This document shows positions 13,801-22,189 of a DNA stretch of 64,000 bases, in pieces (the first letter of the stretch is position 1; every line of letters begins with the position of its first letter). The notes under the pieces are model-generated. The model had not been told where the DNA came from, searched no databases, and saw only the letters and a list, made by a program, of their open reading frames with translations. Both the position numbers and the translations under genes were made by a program. The DNA lies in contig DF239432.1 of the NCBI GenBank assembly GCA_000507305.1, forward strand, positions 143,557-207,556. Reading direction: 5' to 3'. The stretch is from Breviolum minutum Mf 1.05b.01. Taxonomy: Eukaryota > Sar > Dinophyceae > Suessiales > Symbiodiniaceae.

Positions 13801-16800
13801 ACAAATCCGAGTTTGGTAAAGCCATACTTCCCGACATATCTCCAGTTACCATCTTGAGGTACCATTTGTGTGAAAAAGAAACCAAATGCTCCGTAGCTTT
13901 TGCAGCTAGTGGACATGAAAATCGAACTCTATCAATACCTGTTTTCGCATTGTCAATTCCACAGGAAGGACTGTTGGGTCTCCCGCACCGCAAATGTGGC
14001 TTGGGCCTTTGATTCACCTTTCCCAAAGCAGCCATCAAATCACAAATCTCCGAGGACGTATTGTAGGCTTCACCTGGGAGACACCAACGACATGGGACCC
14101 TGAACACAACAAAAAGTCCCTAAAAACACAGGGCCAACTTGGACTCCCAAACGCCACAAATCCAGCCTCAGAATCCCGGGCTGGGAAAAAGAAGAAGCAA
14201 ATGATCCATGGATTTTTGCAGATGTGACATCAACAAAAATACGGTTAAAAAGGGCAAAATGTGACAAAATCGCTCTTCTATAATGAGAGATAAGATAAAA
14301 ACAAACGACGTCAAATAAGACAAACTCATTCTGAAAGTCTCCAAAATCATCAGAAACTCGACACGGATTTTTTGATTCAAAGGCACTCGGTCGCTACTTG
14401 CATCTGTCGGCAGCGCCTCAACACCCCCCCCTCTTTCCACAAAATGTGGATCAAAACAGGAGGAATCAAGCTGAGGGTTTGACATGAGAAAAATGAGAAA
14501 AGAAAGCATTTCAAAAAAAATGAAAGTTGAGAAGCTTCGTTATCTTTGTTTAATCTTTATGTTTTTCTGTTTGATGTTTGGTGTGTATTGGCACCAGGTC
14601 AGAACATGTTGATGTGAAACAGAAGTCATGAGTCTAATGTGACCGTTTTGTCAAGGGACGTTTCCAGCGTCTTGGTGATGGTCTCCACGTTGTTGGGCTG
14701 TACCTGACATGAAAAAACAAGAGAAAAAGGTGATGCGAAAACAAAGTCCTTGCCACCCAGACCTGGTGTATAAATAGATGTACATGTATCAATCTTCATT
14801 TCTGGGCTGAAGTTAGAACAAATGGAAATCATTTTCAAACATTGGGCACTGGATTTTGACCTCCAGGACCAGTTCGCTTGGACAGGTCCTAGCGAGGGCT
14901 CAGCCCAGTTCAGTAAGTGTTTCATGAAGGAAGCTCACTGAACTTTTGTTTACCAAGAGCCTGAACCTCCTGTTGAAGCTCCTTATCTTTGGCGCTGAAC
15001 ATGTTTCATCATGTTGAGATGTTGCTAGTTGTTAGCTCTTTCGCTGTTGTTACCAGTCCTGGAAGTTCTTCCGCAAGATATCGCAGAGACGCTTAAACCT
15101 GAGGAAACACGAGGCGGGGGCGGCGTTTTTTTTCAGATGAGGACTACCTTTTTAGGGTGATCTTCCGTGGAAGGTTGCTAAGGAGCCACCTATGAAACAT
15201 ATCAGAATCCTAGTGGTCACTACAAGGGTCATCATATTGCCAACCCAAAGAATACCCCATCGTGAAATCCCTTCAACTTTACCATACATTTGCTGCTTGT
15301 TTCATCCTCCGAAAATGGGTCCGATTTTGATGATCCCTCCAAAATGGGCCCCTATCAGTTTAGAAATCCAGGATTTAAAAACCATCATAAATGTCCCTTA
15401 TACACGGGTTTCACTGGGGTTACAGTCCCTGAAACTAACATGGCACCTGCAAATAGGCCATCCCAAAAGGAAACTAATCTTCCAACCATCCATTTTCAGG
15501 TGCTATGGGTATGTCACCCCTACCCGTGGAGTTATCCAACACTCCTAGTCGAGGGACTCTTGTGGTCGAGAATTGGCTCGGCAAAACTCAAAGGCTTGAC
15601 GGGAAGTCTCGTGGTAGACCTGCGAAGTGGGCTTTGCAAAGTGGCAATTTAGAATGATGGAAATCCCTACACAAAATCCTATGCAAAATAAATACGACTA
15701 AATGACCAAATCGCGAACTTGCAGTTTTTGAGATTCTGATTCTTCACTCATTTGGATGTTTCCGAAAATAGGGGTACCCCCAAATCATCCAGTTTAATAG
15801 GGTTTTCCATTATAGACCATCCATTTTGGGGTACCACTGTTTTTGGAAACACCCGTTTCAAATTATGATGCTGGTGGACCCAGGTGTGGGTCCCATTTTG
15901 GGAGATTATGACAAAGGCCTCCTCTAAGCGGTTGTTGGATTTGAGCACATCGAGAATCACCTGGGCGTTTTTGGCATCGGTTGGAAGATCTCCAAAAACG
16001 AGGGATTCCAATTTGGGAAGTTGACACAGTCATTGGTGGCTAAATGACCTCCCCCCCCAAGCTTCATCCGAAACCTCACGATCACCCTTAAACAGTCCCA
16101 AAACGTGGAGGTTTCCCACCTTGTAGGTTTCCCAAAGGAAGCGGAAGTGCGTGTGCACATCTTTGTCCTGTGCATTTTTCAGGTGCGATGACCTTAAGGT
16201 AAAACATGGAAATACCTAGTGGAATAGCACTAGACCGCAGGGATATGCATTTCATAAGCAAGAAATTTTGTGCCATGTCCAGAACTCCTGACTCTGCTGG
16301 CGCGTGTCTCCAGCTTGAATTGCTGCTAAGAGGATGGTCTCAGGCCTCAATTGATGTCTGGAAAATGTAACAAAAAACAAGTGTGGAAAAAGGTTTTCAC
16401 ATCTTAAGATTGGATGACTAAACGGCTTTCCACTCTTTTGGCACAGAAAACAAGACTCGTCCAACAGCCCAGCGAATTGAACCGTTCATAGTAAGCTTGC
16501 AACGCATCCAGCTCTTCCAAGTCTGCAACTTTTCCAAGCCTCACATCCTGAAGCTTTCCAAGGCATTTCTTATCGAACGACCATTTTTGGAGTCGTATCA
16601 TGGTTGTATACCCAATGGGTAGTATCTGCATGCTTCTGTGCATGTGATATATGTGATATATGTGATATGGTCATTCATCCTTGAGTGACCTTTGCTCATG
16701 TGTCATTTACCTTGAAAGGACCCACTTGGCAGCTGAAAAACATCAATTCACTCACTCGAAAAAACCATCACTAAAACCCACAGCTTTACAAACATCTCTC

Positions 16801-19800
16801 GATTCGATTGCAGAGAGTTCATTAAAACAAGTGTGGCCAAAGACCAGTCGTATGACCCAGTCAAACGGGTGTTTCCAAAAATAGGGGTGGGCCCCCAAAA
16901 TGGATGGTGAAAATCATGGAAAACCCTATTAAAATGGATGATTTGGGGGGGAAAACCCACCATTTTCGGAAACACCCAAATAGGGCCTCCTAGTTTTGAT
17001 TGTGGAATCCCTGGAACTCTTTGAGCTCCCAATGAACCCTCCGAAAAAACAGGTCCTGGGTGGGGTGTGGGTCCCAACATGACGAGTTTTAGGACGAATG
17101 TTCACGAACAAACTTGGCTTTTAAGCCTGAAATACACGTCTCTTACCCTCTATTGTCACTCAAATGTTGTTATTGTTTATTGTCATCATGATTCTTTAAT
17201 GTATGATGAGGCTATATATGACAATTCAATTAAAACAGCTTTCACTTGACTTCGGCATCTTCATGTTTTTAAAAAGCGCTTCATTTGACCATCATTAAAA
17301 AATCTCTTCCAGTAAGCTAATAAGCCCAAAAGAATGTACATCTATTCGTCCTCACAAAATCTGGGCTTTGTAACATATATTGGAATTTTCAGCAGCGCAA
17401 CATCTCTTCATGAATTTCCTCCATATTTTCCATTAAAAACATGAGAATTTTCCCCAACATCTTCAGGTCATTTTTGACCCAACAGTTGTTTCCCCAAGAA
17501 ACATTTCTCTTCTCGGACGTGAAACGTGGATCTATCCCCAAGGATGATTGGACCAAGACCGAGGCTTTCAAATTTTCCCCAACAAATGGCCCCTTCGCCT
17601 GGTCTTTCTTTGCTTGGTTCACCTTGGTGGCAAACTGGAAGTGCCGAGGATGTGAAGCAAATGTTGCTGCCGTTGTCAACTCAGGAAACTTAATTAAAAC
17701 ATGAAATCGCAAGATACAACAAAAAGGTTTACAGCCTCACCTGCTAAACTAAGTTTCACTTACATTTTGGAGATACCTTTGGAAAAAAACAAAGCAGGTT
17801 TTGTTTTGATGGTATTTTCGGACTGAATCCCCTTTCATCGGCCCAGCCTTCTCCTCAGCTGCTTTGCGGAAGACCCGAACCACCTGGGAGCATCTCCAAC
17901 TTTTGGAAGACTCTATGGATACTGTTGGCTTGAATCCAGCAAACAACTTGAGTTTGGTTGTTTATCACAGTGTTTACAAGGTTGTACTAAAGTTCTTCGT
18001 TCAAATAGCCAACATTCTTCATCAGCGCTGGGTGATTGGAAGACTCTTTCCAACACCAAGATTGACCAGACAATCAACCGAGTTCTGTTACCCAGAATTT
18101 GGAGACAAAGAATCATATCGCAGCTTCCTTTCAAGTAGCTCAATCAAAATGAATGGTCTCACGGTTTCTATGCATATTCACCATGGAATTTCGCCACCAA
18201 TGTGCTAGTGGTCAACATGGGTTCTAACGAAGCCCTATTCAACGGAATAGTATTTCATCCCCCTCCCCCTAAGAAATCCAAATAGACAATGAAGTCATCC
18301 CGGATTGTTAAAACCCCAATCCGCGCATCATATGAAACCCTACGTAGCTGGGTTCATTTTCCCATCCACTAGCTAGAAAAAAACAATGTTTGGGCCCCTG
18401 GCAAGATATGAAACTGTTTGGAATCAACATAAATTCCCACCATATTCTTGCAGAAATAATTATCCACAACTGGAAAAGCCATCATCCACTTAGAGGTTCA
18501 GGATACTTAGTAACTGGTTATATGTAGGTTTGTAACCCTAGTTAGGGGACATATAACCCACTTATAGAGGTTATAACCCTGGTTACTATCCGCTTAATAA
18601 GTATCCTGAACCTCTAAGCACACCGCCACCGGTTTCCCCGTTTCGGATCACCTGTTCCAAAGACTGGATATTGGCAGCTTGACATGTAGCACGGTATTGA
18701 TGAAGACCTTGAGAACGGTTGGTTGAGATCCGTTTCGTTGTTTGCTCCCAAGTCTCCAAAAATGTCTCCGTTGCAAATTCAAATGACATATTGTTGAGAA
18801 AAAAGAAACAGGAAAGCTTCAAACGATGAAGATGTCCATTTTCAGGAATCTCTAGTTCTGAAAAATTTGAGGGCTTCCAGATTTCAAAGGTTTTTCAACA
18901 AACATGCGAAGAGCAAATGGAGAAACAGGGGTCCTTATAGGATAACAGGATAACCAATCCAAACAATGCACTGTGTGTCAGGGAAATCCATCAAAATGTC
19001 AATCCATTTGCATGGTTTGATCCCCCCAAATGGGTCCCATGAAAAATGATCCCTCAAAAAAATGCTTTTCACCGTTGCCAAAATGGTGCACGCCTTCTCG
19101 TGCAAAGCGCATCTTCTGAAGCTCTACGCCTGGGTTCCAACATCCGTTTGTTGGAAAGCGAAATGGTTTGGAAATCATCCATTCTTCCCATGAATTGGCC
19201 CAAAGGGTTTCAGGTTCCATCTATGCATTTTTGTGGGATGTACTAGGCCTTCCTGCATCAATCACAACAGATCATGTCAGTGCTGTGCCCTGAATTCATC
19301 GAGGTCCTTTGTGAGGAGGTGAGCTGAATTTTTACCCATGTTTTATCTATTACATGACTTCGGGAACATCAAGCACTGGTTGAATCTGAATCTAGAAAAC
19401 AACACTTCCTTATTTGGGTGGATGAAATTGTATTAATATAGAACATATTCATTCCGCTTTTGGTTGCTCCCTGTCAGCATTGAGGGAGAAACAAACTAAG
19501 TGGCAACATTGAAAAAAACACTGCTTGTCACCACTGTGACTTTCCAGTCATTCTCAGGGTTTTACGCCAGTACTCCCTCTACCCAACCAGAAACCACACA
19601 CTTTTTTTCAAAGTTTCAACATGGAACAGTCGGCTCAAAAAAAAATCAACTCCCATTAACAAAGCCAAAAAAACACCTGACCCCTGAAAAAAATGAAAAC
19701 AAAAGCTGTTACTTATACCCTATATAGTATAATTCCCTATACCCCAAACAAATTAGAAAGAACTGTTACTTATACCTAGCACCCTACAAAAAAATCTCCC

Positions 19801-20409
19801 CAACCAAGCCCAAACCAACCCTCCAAACGGCCCTGATTTCCCTTCGTTTGTGCCCAGTTACAGAGTTGAAGATGACGCTCAATGATCTTCTCCAAGGTGG
19901 GGGACCTCAAAAAGACCCATGGTCAAACTCCAACTCCGTTGGGGTTTTTTAGTGCCAAATGTCCAACATTTCCACCAACAAAAAATCGAAAAAAAAATGA
20001 TTCAAAGTTTTGAATGACAAAAACAAAAAACAAACAGGCAAAGGCTCAAACCATTGGTTCTTCCATCTTTTGTGCAAAATCGCATGATGGAGAGTCTCCA
20101 AGGCTTCATTCTGTTTGCCGACCTGAAGGTCAAACGTCGATCCCCAAGTCCCGAAAAATTGAGTGACTTTCTCCACATTGCTCCAAAATTGTTGGGAACC
20201 ATTGCATGCCTCCATTTTTACCTCCCAAAAACTTACAAAAAATCAGGTGCCACCTTGCACCCAAAAACAAACAATTTGCCAGGATCTTTTTTAACTTCTA
20301 ATTTTCCAACTCCAAAAACTGCACTTTCCCTTTTCCATCACCCCGCGGAAACCTCCAGCAATTCTTCGGCACGTTTCAAGGCGTTTTCGGGCTTCACGAA
20401 GCTGGTCAT
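1..20409 (-). CDS. EIF3A: eIF3a gene (translation initiation factor 3 subunit a), many short exons, 3' end outside the window
   Basis: eIF3a is the largest scaffold subunit of the cytoplasmic eIF3 complex that loads mRNA on the 40S subunit. No long ORF exists here, but a chain of short minus-strand exons reproduces the family order. It starts with an N-terminal MTSFVKPENALKRAEELLE, followed by VGKQNEALETLHHAI and LEKIIERHLQLC. Next come GLHQYRATCQAANIQSLEQ, VVRVFRKAAEEK, HFRFLWETYK and ILDVLKSNNRLEE. Then VYHETSRQAFEFC, FKRLCDILRK, a YYEHLGQIFWKSENYLFHA segment and SIQINYMQKAIIFGA are read, and finally charged coiled-coil exons. Each matches what I recall of animal and plant eIF3a in sequence and order. 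Introns end in AG|G almost throughout, and donors are GT or GC, as known for dinoflagellates. Identification is by eye; some exon edges are approximate and some exons are surely missed. Confidence 0.87.
31..252. repeat. Duplicated exon plus intron block, copy 1
   Basis: About 220 bp here are nearly identical to about 1326-1549. The block contains a DGG-type micro-exon of the eIF3a tail and the intron sequence to its left. Partial similarity of 1275-1320 to the same exon suggests several rounds of tandem duplication. Confidence 0.8.
681..724. repeat. (GTT)n microsatellite
   Basis: The plus strand shows GTT repeats with two ATT interruptions, ending at GTTGC. A looser GTT-rich stretch begins at about 620. 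It lies in an eIF3a intron. Confidence 0.85.
1326..1549. repeat. Duplicated exon plus intron block, copy 2
   Basis: This is the second copy of the block at 31-252, about 1.3 kb away in the same orientation, with a few substitutions and small indels (for example CGCTTTCAG against CTTTCAG). Confidence 0.8.
1985..9151 (-). CDS. EIF3A: eIF3a coiled-coil (spectrin-like) exons
   Basis: A run of short exons encodes only charged helix. 9151 down reads EELQRNDKQEKQ and 8656-8604 reads ETRSIRQRKEEIERRKEE. 8408-8377 reads ERRKHQQERE and 8187-8132 reads MERQRKQEALEAEQERKR. 7905 down reads QEEERKRREVEKQE and 7657 down reads EQRKKEAELQK. 7212-7164 reads LEQMKKQAEQKATNVK and 6116 down reads FDQIEKAREAQVLKERQ. 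5024 down reads LEKFESANAEEQRKQHE and 3334-3281 reads VVANKIARARARYEQQKK. 2926-2867 reads EEDARQARAQKERQEEERRE and 2252 down reads QREREEARRVQEEKRAEE. About 2072-1985 reads tandem EDEQRRR units. Nearly all start after AG|G. This is the long helix of eIF3a, where eIF3b binds in other eukaryotes. Confidence 0.75.
9797..11310 (-). CDS. EIF3A: eIF3a exons at the end of the PCI domain
   Basis: About 11310-11205 reads KPYLDQIASEDVCEGKLRDY and continues into VWMLSYQHALRM, resembling QQYVPQLQ...LLQQVSQIYQSI. About 11030-10970 reads FHEQLYNLFGVEAVKRHE. 9839-9797 after GCCAG reads ISIQINYMQKAIIFGA, equivalent to LQVRIDHTSRTLSFG, which closes the winged-helix part of the domain. The minus-strand frame at about 10317-10470 (EPDIQRTRGRQVYVSMTIED) is also open, but I cannot place it in the family. 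Confidence 0.6.
11916..13040 (-). CDS. EIF3A: eIF3a middle exons (PCI region)
   Basis: Candidate exons in order: about 13003-12965 (VPFQENSDIQAG); about 12775-12718 (SLEMSTDGSHQYEKARD); about 12610-12565 (AKKNAFLFSAQS); 12355 to about 12330 (VPTRDSIS); about 12070-12010; and 11969-11916. The last reads 18 codons containing FLHPNLLEVAKFIF and ends at a GTATAT donor. The order follows the PCI part of eIF3a, where an RLATLLGL-PPTR block and an FNPLKLCERV block occur (from memory). The last exon is strong; the others are moderate. Confidence 0.62.
13237..14073 (-). CDS. EIF3A: eIF3a exons 15-18, a four-exon in-frame chain
   Basis: 14073-14018 reads EAYNTSSEICDLMAALGK, 13852-13803 reads MVTGDMSGSMALPNSD plus two bases, and 13769-13673 reads SMYYEHLGQIFWKSENYLFH and on to NVLFVK. 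13261-13237 reads GAKQNMPK. All four junction phases agree. The third intron begins with GC (AAG|GCTGCA) and the others with GT. The chain parallels QEAFKAVEDIHGLFSLSKK then [20 protein letters not shown] of animal eIF3a (from memory). Confidence 0.83.
14644..14991 (-). CDS. EIF3A: eIF3a exons 13 and 14 (candidates)
   Basis: 14991-14954 reads AKDKELQQEVQAL between an AG and a GTAAAC donor. 14703-14644 is 60 nt after GTCAG|G and reads NNVETITKTLETSLDKT. They sit at the right place in the gene, before the block that matches ELWQEAFKAVEDIHGL. The phases of the two do not join cleanly, so at least one edge is wrong or a short exon is missing. Confidence 0.55.
15054..15098 (-). CDS. EIF3A: eIF3a exon 12
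   Basis: This 45-nt exon lies between CCTCAG|G and a GTAACA donor. It reads FKRLCDILRKNFQD, equivalent to EFRKLCDNLRMHLSQ of animal eIF3a (from memory). It is part of the PCI-containing N-terminal half that contacts other eIF3 subunits. Confidence 0.83.
15570..15619 (-). CDS. EIF3A: eIF3a exon 11
   Basis: The exon starts at 15619 after CGCAG|G and reads VYHETSRQAFEFCRANS. Joined to exon 10 this gives NNRLEE-VYHETSRQAFEFC, aligning with [20 protein letters not shown] of animal eIF3a (from memory). The left edge is approximate. Confidence 0.84.
15754..15854. mobile_element. Small terminal-inverted-repeat element, family 1, copy 1
   Basis: This 101-bp segment is bounded by GGATGTTTCC and GGAAACACCC (one mismatch as inverted repeats). 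It is related over its whole length, in opposite orientation, to 16867-16977. It sits inside the intron between eIF3a exons 10 and 11, which is only about 300 bp. It is non-coding and fits a MITE or an introner-like insertion. Confidence 0.7.
15919..15960 (-). CDS. EIF3A: eIF3a exon 10
   Basis: This 42-nt exon reads VILDVLKSNNRLEE, in phase 0 with exon 9 upstream and exon 11 downstream. The donor is GCC (15918-15917), a non-canonical GC site required by the reading frame. The intron that follows carries a 101-bp terminal-inverted-repeat element. Confidence 0.85.
16120..16167 (-). CDS. EIF3A: eIF3a exon 9
   Basis: This 48-nt exon lies between CACAG|G (start 16167) and a GT donor (16119-16118). 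It reads exactly 16 codons, DKDVHTHFRFLWETYK. It matches the conserved TPWVKFLWESYR segment of eIF3a (from memory). Confidence 0.85.
16270..16547 (-). CDS. EIF3A: eIF3a exons 7 and 8 joined by a GC donor
   Basis: Exon 7 (16547-16501) reads DVRLGKVADLEELDA plus two bases. Its intron begins GCAAGC, and exon 8 starts at 16357 after TTCCAG. The joined codon TT|A keeps the frame into HQLRPETILLAAIQAGDTRQQ. This matches the family block [27 protein letters not shown] (from memory). No GT donor would give this frame, so a GC donor is the simplest reading. The left edge of exon 8 is approximate. Confidence 0.78.
16867..16977. mobile_element. Small terminal-inverted-repeat element, family 1, copy 2
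   Basis: This 111-bp segment has perfect 10-bp ends, GGGTGTTTCC and GGAAACACCC. Its interior matches the reverse complement of 15754-15854, including the shared stretch AATAGGGTTTTCCAT. It lies in the intron before eIF3a exon 7. Confidence 0.72.
17591..17883 (-). CDS. EIF3A: eIF3a exons 5 and 6 (pair)
   Basis: Exon 5 starts at 17883 after CCCAG and reads VVRVFRKAAEEK (to about 17845). It corresponds to VVRAYLKLAEEKTE of animal eIF3a. A second short exon at about 17622-17591, after CCAAG|G, reads VNQAKKDQAK and probably fills the acidic/basic linker before the next block. The first is well supported; the second is a plausible candidate only. Confidence 0.65.
18489..18618. mobile_element. 130-bp element with perfect 21-bp terminal inverted repeats
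   Basis: The left end, 18489-18509, begins CTTAGAGGTTCAGG. The right end, 18598-18618, is its exact reverse complement over 21 bases. A second inner pair (GGTTATATG and CATATAACC) makes a nested hairpin. It is non-coding and lies in the eIF3a intron directly after the exon 4 donor. It could be a MITE or introner-like element, or a structured intron segment. Confidence 0.72.
18652..18744 (-). CDS. EIF3A: eIF3a exon 4
   Basis: The exon reads TTKRISTN then RSQGLHQYRATCQAANIQSLEQ and stops at a GT donor (18651-18650). This is the most diagnostic block for eIF3a: GLYQYKNICQQVNIKSLED in animals, from memory. The 5' edge (18744) is the nearest AG; an acceptor closer to GLHQY is also possible. A 130-bp inverted-repeat element lies 33 bp into the following intron. 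Confidence 0.85.
19850..19905 (-). CDS. EIF3A: eIF3a exon 3
   Basis: After an AG|G acceptor at 19906/19905 the frame reads SPTLEKIIERHLQLC. This aligns with the LEKIMFKYLDLCVD block of plant eIF3a (from memory). The donor is either GTAACT inside the Cys codon or a slightly later GC, so the left edge is approximate. Confidence 0.72.
20060..20122 (-). CDS. EIF3A: eIF3a exon 2
   Basis: The acceptor reads CTTCAG then GTCGGC at 20122. The exon codes VGKQNEALETLHHAILHK and continues a few codons. It corresponds to the first helical repeat of the eIF3a N-terminal region. The 3' edge is uncertain because GT, GC and GA donors are all possible in this lineage. Confidence 0.8.
20353..20409 (-). CDS. 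EIF3A: eIF3a exon 1 (start codon)
   Basis: The ATG is at 20409-20407. The exon reads 19 codons ending in ELLE and stops at a GT donor (20352-20351). It joins in phase 0 to VGKQNEALETL of exon 2. The joined stretch LLE-VGK matches the conserved eIF3a N-terminus (FLEVGKK in animals, from memory), which fixes both the start and the splice junction. Confidence 0.88.
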
Positions 20410-21722
20410 GTCCAACCTCGAGTTTTGTACATGGAGTCAAGCATGGTCGAAAATGAATTTGAAAATGAATTTTCGATGAATACAAACCTTGGTATCGATA
20501 GTCCGAAACCTTTGAAACACTTTAAAAAGACCACGGTTTTGCCAAAACGACATCCGAAAACCGTTGGAAAACGTTGTAAGAAACCCCTGTAAAACCTTCC
20601 GGCAGGTGGAACCCACATCATTCCGTTTGCCGTTTCGTTTGCGTTGTTCATCCCGGGCCTCCGAGAGCAAAATTGTGGGTCTTACAATTGGCCCCAATGA
20701 GCAATACCTGGCAAGCAATGGCAAACACGCCCACGGATTTGTGGATCGTGCTTCAGCTTGCTTGCTGCTTAAGATAGGAAACCCATATGATGAAAGGGAT
20801 CATCAAAACTAAGGGAAAACTCTGGAAAAAAACATGTACCATTGATTAAATGCACACGTTCAACATCAAACTGGTACCTTTTGAAGGGGCTTACAACTGT
20901 CCATTTCACAGGCCTTTTTGTTGATCCAAGCTGGATTGTCATAGATGTCATGGGCATACCATCAACCTCTCCACATTTTTTTATTTAGAAACTAACTCAA
21001 CTTTGAGAATCCTGACACAATAATGGTCAAAACAAATTCGTTTTTACCTGGCACATTTTTCTTATTTCCAACCGCTGGGATACCCGGTGGGATCACCCCT
21101 TGCCTCGAGCTGTGTTTGAACCCGTGTGGCAACGGCTCCGTGCTTCGGTGTGGCGTTTCGGGCGTGAGTTCAGAATTGAGCCACCGACTCTCGAGGTCTG
21201 CGGAAAAAAATATCAAGGAAATCAAGTTTCAACAATGAGTTTCACCCAGGTGTTTCAAGCCGTGACCTTTTAGAGGTGATCCGTAACCCATTTACCCAGG
21301 AAAGGTGACCTCCAACGTCGATAAAAAAGATCACGACTTGAATCACCTTGACAATGGAGTGATCTTTCCAATTTGTTGCACAAAAACAAACGGAGTGGCA
21401 GCACGCTTTTTTGGGAAAACATTTCTCAATTGTTCTGGATGTCAATGTTGGAACATGTGATCTCAGGAAATGTAAGTATCTGAATCAAATAACGGTATGT
21501 ACAGTTTAGCATCTAAAAATATTGAACATCTATTCGTTAAGCATTGTCTTGAGGAGGGCGATAAAGGACTGCTGTGAGCAGTTGTGACGCGAATGCCAAA
21601 AAAGGGCACTCTCAAACAAGCAAAACAATTGCTCAGGGACTATTTCATCGAAAAGAACGGGAATCCAAACCAGAACAATGTTCCCACCATTTTACAAAGG
21701 AGGGTAACAAAAACATTACCGT

Positions 21723-21807
21723 TGAATGTCTTAACAAACCGTTCATGACTCTAAGCAGCTGACGCTCCTTTTTGGACAAGTGGGGATTGACGAGGCCTGT
21801 ACTTTTC
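21723..21807. repeat. 85-bp direct repeat, copy 1
   Basis: This segment runs from TGAATGTCTTAACAAACCG to GGCCTGTACTTTTC. It recurs at 22101-22185 with one substitution (CTCCTTTTT against CTCCGTTTT). Confidence 0.9.
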
Positions 21808-22100
21808 AGGCTGAGGGTTTGGCTTCCTCGAGGTGAAACATTTTTATGAAACTACAACACTCGAATGCAACGAACTGAACAATGCGGCGTAGGGCGGCTG
21901 AGGATGGGCCGCGTTGTTTTTCACAAAAGAAAGACATGTAATCAAGAAACTTGGTTACTTGCATACGCCACATGATGTTGCATGTTTGATATCTTTTCTT
22001 CTCAAGTTTTTCAAAAGCTAGAGCCAAACTTCATTCACTATTTTCTTGTTCAAGAAAATTTTGTCTTAGCCATTCAAGTGTTATGCAAAGCACAACATGC

Positions 22101-22185
22101 TGAATGTCTTAACAAACCGTTCATGACTCTAAGCAGCTGACGCTCCGTTTTGGACAAGTGGGGATTGACGAGGCCTGTACTTTTC
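22101..22185. repeat. 85-bp direct repeat, copy 2, at the edge of element D
   Basis: This second copy, 378 bp from the first, ends exactly where the RNase H reading frame of element D begins to be recognisable. It may be a duplication made when the element's 3' end was formed, or an internal terminal repeat. Confidence 0.9.
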
Positions 22186-22189
22186 TCCC

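Larger units (their letters stand above)
20410..22185. other. Gene-poor interval upstream of eIF3a
   Basis: The stretch between the eIF3a start codon and the first retroelement should hold the eIF3a leader and promoter. I see no TATA-like box or RNA gene I can defend, and dinoflagellate promoters generally lack a TATA box. Open frames here look like chance. Its right end consists of the two 85-bp direct repeats. Confidence 0.5.

Noticed and set aside
19260..19330. Plus-strand exon-like segment (CACAACAG, open frame IMSVLCPEFIEVLCEE, then GTGAGC)
   Set aside because: It has good splice-like edges but lies inside an eIF3a intron on the opposite strand, and no second exon or family match was found.
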